Shown here: positions 12,254 to 16,678 of the stretch, in pieces | Layout of the letters: each line of letters opens with the position of its first letter | Position numbering within the stretch: the stretch's first letter is position 1 | From: an uncultured Catenibacillus sp. | GTDB taxonomy: Bacteria; Bacillota; Clostridia; Lachnospirales; Lachnospiraceae | Direction: 5' to 3' | Assembly: GCA_934339005.1 (NCBI GenBank) | Contig: CAKRHR010000056.1 | Span: forward strand, 1-16,678 | Length of the DNA: 16,678 nt | The notes under the pieces: generated by a model | Seen by the model: only the letters and a program-made list of their open reading frames with translations | What the model was told of the DNA's origin: nothing | Databases searched by the model: none | Made by a program: the position numbers and the translations under genes

Positions 12254-13501
12254 ATGGGTTTGAATCAACAGGCTTCTTCAGAAAGATTGCATATAGGCTT
12301 TTTCGGATTGCGTAATGCAGGTAAATCCAGCGTTGTGAATGCAGTGACGGGACAAAATGTTTCTGTTGTTTCGGCAGTTATGGGCACAACAACGGACCCG
12401 GTTAAAAAAGCCATGGAATTATTACCTATTGGGCCGGTAGTTATCATTGACACACCGGGAATTGACGATGAGGGTGAGCTGGGTGAACTGCGCGTGAAAC
12501 AGACACGAAAAATCCTTCGCCAGACAGATGTGGCAGTTCTTGTCGTAGATGGCTGGAAAGGACTTACTGATGCGGATAGAGAGCTTCTGGCATTATTTCA
12601 GAAACGAAATATTCCTTATATTATAGCGATGAATAAGTGCGATTTAAAAATATCAGCGCCGGAAAATGCCAAGGCAGATGATGAAGGCTGGAAAAATATT
12701 GAAAATCATACAGACAGTGAGCGTCTGGAGCACATCATTGATGTTAGTGCACTGACAGGAAAACATATTTATGAATTAAAAGAACTGATTGGCAAAGTTG
12801 GAAAATCACAGACAAACGATAAACGCATCGTTGGCGATTTGATTGCGCCTGGAGATGTTGTCGTACTTGTGACACCAATCGATGCCGCTGCACCGAAGGG
12901 CAGACTGATTTTGCCACAGCAGCAGACCATCAGAGATATTCTGGATGCCAATGGCATTAATGTGGTTGTTAAAGAAACTGAGTTGGAAGATACATTAAAA
13001 CAGCTTGGACATCTGCCTAAACTGGTCATTACAGATTCACAGGTTTTTGAAAAAGTAAATCAGATTGTGCCGAAGGATATGCTTCTGACATCATTTTCTA
13101 TTTTATTTGCAAGATATAAAGGAAATCTGGATACACTTGTAAATGGGGCGGCAATGCTTGATAAATTACAGGAAAACGACCATATTCTGATTTCGGAAGG
13201 TTGTACGCATCATCGCCAGTGTGGTGACATTGGCACAGATAAACTGCCTAAATGGATTGGCCAATATACAAAGAAGAATCTTGAATTTCATTTTACATCA
13301 GGTACGGACTTTCCTGAAGATTTATCAGATTACGCACTTGTCATTCACTGTGGTGGATGCATGCTTAACGAGCGGGAGATGAAGTCCAGACTTTTACAGT
13401 GCGAGGAAGCGGGCATACCGGTGACAAACTATGGTACAGCCATTGCCAAGATGAACGGTATCCTTGAGAGAACCCTGGAACCATTTGGAAAGTCTAAATG
13501 A
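12254..13501 (+). CDS. hydF: [FeFe]-hydrogenase H-cluster maturation GTPase HydF
   Basis: HydF is the scaffold and carrier that assembles the diiron subcluster made by HydE and HydG and delivers it to apo-hydrogenase. The 415-residue product is complete. The GTPase domain has the P-loop GLRNAGKSS (18-26), GTTTDP (44-49), DTPG (66-69), NKCD (127-130) and SAL (165-167). A dimerisation domain follows at about 190-265. The C-terminal cluster domain carries CTH (307-309) and HCGGC (355-359), fitting the CxH...HCxxC pattern with Cys307, Cys356 and Cys359 as iron-sulfur ligands. GGGAGAT precedes ATG 12254. hydE, hydG and the hydrogenase are not in the window. The gene is monocistronic here and has no obvious terminator before the S10 promoter. 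Confidence 0.97.
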   Translation: MGLNQQASSERLHIGFFGLRNAGKSSVVNAVTGQNVSVVSAVMGTTTDPVKKAMELLPIGPVVIIDTPGIDDEGELGELRVKQTRKILRQTDVAVLVVDGWKGLTDADRELLALFQKRNIPYIIAMNKCDLKISAPENAKADDEGWKNIENHTDSERLEHIIDVSALTGKHIYELKELIGKVGKSQTNDKRIVGDLIAPGDVVVLVTPIDAAAPKGRLILPQQQTIRDILDANGINVVVKETELEDTLKQLGHLPKLVITDSQVFEKVNQIVPKDMLLTSFSILFARYKGNLDTLVNGAAMLDKLQENDHILISEGCTHHRQCGDIGTDKLPKWIGQYTKKNLEFHFTSGTDFPEDLSDYALVIHCGGCMLNEREMKSRLLQCEEAGIPVTNYGTAIAKMNGILERTLEPFGKSK

Positions 13502-13564
13502 AATAAGACTCAAAAGCATCATGTCAATATGCACAAAAACAAAATACAAACTTCGTGAATTTTG

Positions 13565-13597
13565 TGAAAAATAATTTTCAAAAATATTCATAAAAAC
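13565..13597 (+). promoter_or_regulatory. A/T-rich UP-like segment before the S10 promoter
   Basis: TGAAAA (13565-13570) and TTTTCA (13575-13580) form a small inverted repeat, followed by further A tracts up to the -35 box. The stretch is almost pure A/T and resembles the UP elements that boost ribosomal promoters, though the best match lies about one helical turn further upstream than usual. No hydF terminator is visible here. Confidence 0.4.
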
Positions 13598-13598
13598 C

Positions 13599-13627
13599 TT
13601 GCATTATTGCTGTTAATGTTGTATACT
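13599..13627 (+). promoter_or_regulatory. Predicted promoter of the S10 ribosomal protein operon
   Basis: TTGCAT (13599-13604) and TATACT (13622-13627) are 17 bases apart. Transcription should start near 13634, giving a leader of about 230 bases before rpsJ. Confidence 0.75.
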
Positions 13628-13633
13628 AATCAA

Positions 13634-13863
13634 GGTTGTGACATTGATAGCAATGAAGCGAGAGGTTGCCGCAAAGATATTGCGGGTGTTCCGTGGAGCG
13701 AATGTCAAGTTTTAAAACTGGCGACAAGTCACTGTACAAAGTTTAAATCTGTAGTTTATTAACAGAGTTAGTCTGTGAGTATCACGATGATACACACGGC
13801 ATAGTGTACAGTCACCGCTTGTCGTACTGAAGTAAAAAGTGCGAAAAGGAGGCGGCTTTTTTT
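13634..13863 (+). ncRNA. Highly structured S10-operon leader RNA
   Basis: Several stems are visible. TGACATT (13639-13645)/AATGTCA (13701-13707) closes a domain containing CCGCAA (13669-13674)/TTGCGG (13680-13685). CGACAAG (13722-13728)/CTTGTCG (13818-13824) continued by ACTGTACA (13731-13738)/TGTACAGT (13805-13812) closes a second domain, with TCTGT/ACAGA near 13748-13766 and a hairpin GTGaGTATCA (13775-13784)/TGATACaCAC (13788-13797) inside. Finally AAAAAG (13834-13839) can pair with CTTTTT (13856-13861) around the ribosome-binding site, ending in a seven-T run before the ATG. Feedback by a ribosomal protein such as L4, as in the Escherichia coli S10 operon, is a reasonable inference; homology to that leader is not claimed. 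Confidence 0.65.
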
Positions 13864-14181
13864 ATGGCAAGTCAAGTAATGAGAATTACGCTCAAAGCGT
13901 ATGACCACAAATTAATCGATCAGGGTGCTAGTAAGATTATCGATACTGTAAAAAAGACAGGATCTAAGGTGAGCGGACCAGTTCCACTTCCAACTAAGAA
14001 AGAAGTTGTTACAATTCTTAGAGCTGTACACAAGTACAAAGATTCCAGAGAACAGTTCGAACAGAGAACACACAAAAGATTGATTGATATCATTACACCG
14101 ACACAGAAAACTGTAGAAGCATTATCAAGACTTGAAATGCCTGCAGGTGTCTACATCGATATCAAGATGAAACAGAAATAA
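13864..14181 (+). CDS. rpsJ: Small-subunit ribosomal protein S10
   Basis: S10 sits in the head of the 30S subunit and also serves as NusE in transcription antitermination. The 105-residue product is full-length and near-identical in pattern to bacterial S10: RITLKAYDHKLID (7-19) at the start, GPVPLPTKKEVVTILRAVHKY (38-58, shown here only by ends GPVPLP and ILRAVHKY), THKRLIDI and the C-terminal LEMPAGVYIDIK. AAAAGGAGG lies 11 bases before ATG 13864, separated by a T tract. It is the first gene of the S10 cluster, followed by a 131-base folded gap before rplC. Confidence 0.96.
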   Translation: MASQVMRITLKAYDHKLIDQGASKIIDTVKKTGSKVSGPVPLPTKKEVVTILRAVHKYKDSREQFEQRTHKRLIDIITPTQKTVEALSRLEMPAGVYIDIKMKQK

Positions 14182-14240
14182 TTGTTTAACTAAGACAGAA
14201 TATCCTTAAAGGTTTATATATAGATAGATTTGATACACCG

Positions 14241-14291
14241 AATCTAAAGTAGACCGTCTAGGATGAACGCATAAGCGTTCCGCTGTAGATT
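14241..14291 (+). ncRNA. Possible three-way-junction RNA in the rpsJ-rplC gap
   Basis: AATCTA (14241-14246) pairs with TAGATT (14286-14291) and encloses two hairpins: TAGA/TCTA (14250-14253/14257-14260, loop CCG) and GAACGC/GCGTTC (14265-14270/14275-14280, loop ATAA). It ends six bases before the AGGAGG of rplC. It could be a second regulatory or RNA-processing site in the operon. Confidence 0.45.
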
Positions 14292-14312
14292 AAAACAGGA
14301 GGTGCATTCTTA

Positions 14313-14942
14313 ATGAAGAAAGCGATTTTAGCAACAAAGGTCGGTATGACCCAGATTTTTAACGAAGATGGAGTTTTAACTCCAGTTACAGTTCTTCAGG
14401 CTGGTCCTTGTGTTGTAACACAGGTTAAGACAGCCCAGAACGATGGTTACAGCGCTGTTCAGGTTGGTTTTGGCGACATCAGAGAAAAACTGGTGAACAA
14501 ACCACAGAAAGGACATTTTGCGAAAGCAGGCGTTGACGCAAAGAGATATGTCAGAGAATTTAGACTTGATGATGCAGAAAGCTACACAGTAGGTCAGGAA
14601 ATCAAAGCAGATGTATTTGCTGCTGGCGATAAGATTGACGCAACTGCAAAATCAAAAGGTAAAGGATTCCAGGGCGCAATTAAGAGACATGGCCAGTCAA
14701 GAGGACCTATGGCTCATGGTTCCAAGTATCACAGACATGCAGGTTCTAACGGATCAGCTACAACTCCAGGCCGCGTATTCAAAGGCAAACACATGCCAGG
14801 ACATATGGGCGCAGTAAGAGTTACAGTTCAGAATCTTGAAGTTGTCAGAGTAGATGCAGAACAGAATCTTCTTTTAGTTAAAGGTGCTGTTCCAGGACCA
14901 AAGAAATCTTTAGTAATGATTAAGGCATCAACTAAAGCTTAA
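14313..14942 (+). CDS. rplC: Large-subunit ribosomal protein L3
   Basis: L3 is an early 50S assembly protein near the peptidyl transferase centre. The 209-residue product is full-length: MKKAILATKVGMTQIF (1-16) is the typical start, and the long loop with KGKGFQGAIKRHG (115-127), followed by RGPMAHGSKYHR and KHMPGHMG, reaches into the 23S rRNA. It ends with KGAVPGPKKSLVMIK. AGGAGGTGC lies nine bases before ATG 14313. It is the second gene of the cluster, and rplD follows after 26 bases. Confidence 0.97.
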   Translation: MKKAILATKVGMTQIFNEDGVLTPVTVLQAGPCVVTQVKTAQNDGYSAVQVGFGDIREKLVNKPQKGHFAKAGVDAKRYVREFRLDDAESYTVGQEIKADVFAAGDKIDATAKSKGKGFQGAIKRHGQSRGPMAHGSKYHRHAGSNGSATTPGRVFKGKHMPGHMGAVRVTVQNLEVVRVDAEQNLLLVKGAVPGPKKSLVMIKASTKA

Positions 14943-14968
14943 TTGCTTTAAGGAAGGAGGACATACAG

Positions 14969-15589
14969 ATGGCAAAAGTATCTGTTTATAATATTGAAGG
15001 TAGCCAGGTTGGCGAAATCGAATTAAATGACAGCGTATTTGGTGTTGAAGTAAATGAACATCTTGTACACATGGCTGTTGTTGCTCACCTCGCTGCAAAA
15101 CGTCAGGGTACACAGAGTGCCAAAACTCGTTCAGAAGTATCTGGCGGTGGAAAGAAACCTTGGAGACAGAAAGGTACAGGTCACGCAAGACAGGGTTCAA
15201 CAAGAGCTCCTCAGTGGACAGGCGGTGGCGTTGTATTTGCTCCAAAGCCAAGAAAATATGAAATCAAATTAAACAAAAAGGAAAGAAGACTTGCACTTAA
15301 GTCTGCTTTAACTTCAAGAGTAGCTGAGAACAAGATCGTTGTTCTTGATGCACTTAACTTTGATGAAATCAAAACAAAGAACTTCAAAGCAGTTATGGAT
15401 AACCTTAAAGTTTCCAAAGCATTGGTAGTTATGGCTGAAAAGAATGACAACGTTATTTTATCAGCACGCAACATCCCAAGTGTTAAGACAGCTTTGACAA
15501 ACACTATTAACGTATACGACATCTTGAAATATGACACACTCGTTGTTACTAAAGATGCAGTGAATGCAATCCAGGAGGTGTACGCATAA
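14969..15589 (+). CDS. rplD: Large-subunit ribosomal protein L4
   Basis: L4 lines the 50S exit tunnel. In Escherichia coli it also represses its own S10 operon, both at transcription and translation, which makes it the first candidate ligand for the leader at 13634-13863. The 206-residue product has the tunnel loop TRSEVSGGGKKPWRQKGTGH (53-72), then RAPQWTGGGVVFAPKPR, and the globular C-terminal part with ALTNTINVYDILKYD. AAGGAGG precedes ATG 14969. Its stop overlaps the rplW start by one base (TAATG), so the two are translationally coupled. Confidence 0.97.
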   Translation: MAKVSVYNIEGSQVGEIELNDSVFGVEVNEHLVHMAVVAHLAAKRQGTQSAKTRSEVSGGGKKPWRQKGTGHARQGSTRAPQWTGGGVVFAPKPRKYEIKLNKKERRLALKSALTSRVAENKIVVLDALNFDEIKTKNFKAVMDNLKVSKALVVMAEKNDNVILSARNIPSVKTALTNTINVYDILKYDTLVVTKDAVNAIQEVYA

Positions 15590-15888
15590 TGGCTGATATT
15601 AAATATTATGATGTAATCCTCAGACCTGTAGTTACAGAGAAGAGTATGAATGCTATGGCTGAAAAGAAATACGTTTTCTATGTTCATCCAGAAGCTACAA
15701 AGAATCAGATCAAAGAAGCTGTTGAAAAAATGTTCGAAGGTGCAAAAGTTGAGAAAGTCAACACAATGAACCTTGACGGCAAAACAAAAAGACGCGGTAT
15801 GACATACGGCAAAACAGCTAAGAAGAAAAAAGCTATTGTTAAATTAACAGAAGACAGTAAAGAAATCGAAATTTACGAAGGTCTTTAA
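15589..15888 (+). CDS. rplW: Large-subunit ribosomal protein L23
   Basis: L23 lies at the tunnel exit and is the docking site for trigger factor and the signal recognition particle. The 99-residue product is full-length, with DVILRPVVTEKSM (8-20) near the start, KYVFYVHPEATKNQIKEAVE (27-46) and the rRNA-binding extension KTKRRGMTYGKTAKKKKAIV. CCAGGAGGTG (within the end of rplD) serves ATG 15589. The gap to rplB is 101 bases. Confidence 0.97.
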   Translation: MADIKYYDVILRPVVTEKSMNAMAEKKYVFYVHPEATKNQIKEAVEKMFEGAKVEKVNTMNLDGKTKRRGMTYGKTAKKKKAIVKLTEDSKEIEIYEGL

Positions 15889-15895
15889 TAGCTGG

Positions 15896-15918
15896 GTGTC
15901 AGATAAGATATCTGATAC
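15896..15918 (+). repeat. Hairpin between rplW and rplB
   Basis: GTGTCAGAT (15896-15904) pairs with ATCTGATAC (15910-15918) with one G-U pair and a five-base loop. No T tract follows, so it is not a terminator. It may be an RNA-processing or stabilising element inside the operon. Confidence 0.45.
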
Positions 15919-15989
15919 AACTCAAACGTAACTGAAATATACGCAGACAAAGCGTGACAATAAATCGGAGATTGAAAGGAGTGAATATA

Positions 15990-16678
15990 ATGGGTATCAA
16001 AACATTTAACCCATATACACCTTCCAGAAGACATATGACTAGCTCTGATTTTTCAGAGATTACAAAATCAGCACCTGAGAAATCACTTGTTGTTTCATTA
16101 AAGAAACATGCTGGTCGTAATGCACAGGGTAAAATCACAGTTAGACACCACGGCGGCGGTGCTAAGAAAAAATATAGAATTATCGACTTCAAGAGAAATA
16201 AAGATGGTATTCCAGCTACAGTAAAAGCTATCGAATACGATCCAAACAGAACTGCAAACATCGCATTAATCTGCTATGCAGACGGTTTGAAAGCATACAT
16301 CCTTGCACCAGAAGGATTAAAAGTTGGACAGACAATCATGAACGGTTCAGAAGCTGAAGTTAGAGTAGGTAACTGCCTTCCACTTTCAGAAATCCCAGTT
16401 GGTACAATGATTCACAATATTGAATTATATCCTGGCAAAGGCGGACAGCTTGTTCGTTCAGCAGGTAACGCAGCACAGTTAATGGCTAAAGAAGGCAAAT
16501 ATGCTACACTTAGATTACCATCCGGCGAAATGAGATTAGTTCCTATCAACGGCAGAGCAACAATCGGTGTTGTTGGCAACGGTGAACATGAACTGATTAA
16601 CATTGGTAAAGCTGGTCGTAAACGTCACATGGGTATCAGACCTACAGTTCGTGGTTCTGTTATGAACCCTAATGACCA
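15990..16678 (+). CDS. rplB: Large-subunit ribosomal protein L2, cut by the right edge
   Basis: L2 is a core 50S protein needed for subunit joining and peptidyl transfer. About 229 of the usual 275 or so residues are visible. MGIKTFNPYTPSRRHM opens the frame, HAGRNAQGKITVRHHGGGAKK (40-60, here marked by HAGRN and HHGGGAKK), GNCLPL with PVGTMIHNIE, GRKRHMGIRPTVRGS close to the edge are all hallmarks; the catalytic-region His that follows MNPNDH lies just past the cut. GAAAGGAG precedes ATG 15990. It continues the canonical S10 order S10-L3-L4-L23-L2. Confidence 0.97.
   Translation, partial: MGIKTFNPYTPSRRHMTSSDFSEITKSAPEKSLVVSLKKHAGRNAQGKITVRHHGGGAKKKYRIIDFKRNKDGIPATVKAIEYDPNRTANIALICYADGLKAYILAPEGLKVGQTIMNGSEAEVRVGNCLPLSEIPVGTMIHNIELYPGKGGQLVRSAGNAAQLMAKEGKYATLRLPSGEMRLVPINGRATIGVVGNGEHELINIGKAGRKRHMGIRPTVRGSVMNPND

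Noticed and set aside
13394..13591. Minus-strand frame of 65 codons at the end of hydF
   Set aside because: It overlaps the conserved HydF C-terminus antisense and has no ribosome-binding site.

Overview
The window reads as core chromosome of an anaerobic, spore-forming, AT-rich Gram-positive bacterium of the class Clostridia, most likely a member of the Lachnospiraceae. The evidence is a SpoVT sporulation regulator behind a textbook sigma-G promoter, the [FeFe]-hydrogenase maturase HydF, a ferredoxin-linked 2-oxoacid oxidoreductase, strong Shine-Dalgarno sites, and the start of the S10 ribosomal protein cluster. No genus is claimed. I see no prophage, insertion sequence, CRISPR array, tRNA or rRNA.

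Layout: a truncated unknown gene end and a possible decayed stretch (1-300); spoVT (357-905); ddl plus a DUF1934/YwiB-like gene (1281-2798); a 390-base non-coding region with a tandem terminator, short repeats and a structured leader; a cytidylate kinase-like gene (3189-3812); fba, class II aldolase (3956-4819); a probable three-gene operon of a CmpB-type membrane protein with a long coiled-coil tail, a YbaK-type editing deacylase and a nicotinamidase-like hydrolase (5022-6989); a convergent cytosolic parvulin-type prolyl isomerase on the minus strand (7048-7797); a four-gene porGDAB-like operon (7987-11000); a convergent rRNA-methyltransferase-like gene on the minus strand (11130-11996); hydF (12254-13501); and rpsJ-rplC-rplD-rplW-rplB (13864 to the right edge, rplB cut).

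The metabolic genes fit a fermentative life. Aldolase feeds glycolysis, the four-subunit oxidoreductase would decarboxylate a 2-oxoacid and reduce ferredoxin, and HydF helps build the hydrogenase that can dispose of those electrons as H2. Ddl feeds peptidoglycan synthesis, and the S10 cluster supplies ribosomal proteins. Convergent pairs share symmetrical terminators at 6995-7042 and 11048-11090. Divergent pairs have back-to-back promoters at 7834-7912 and 12048-12132.

The coding content is ordinary. The most interesting material is in the non-coding leaders. Upstream of spoVT a perfect 11-base inverted repeat holds the ribosome-binding site in its right arm and a near-perfect sigma-G promoter across its left arm and loop, which suggests that only transcripts started at the sigma-G promoter expose the ribosome-binding site. 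The cytidylate kinase-like gene, rpsJ and rplC each have folded leaders that I cannot assign to a named RNA family from sequence alone. All structures were found by eye, without folding software or alignments.
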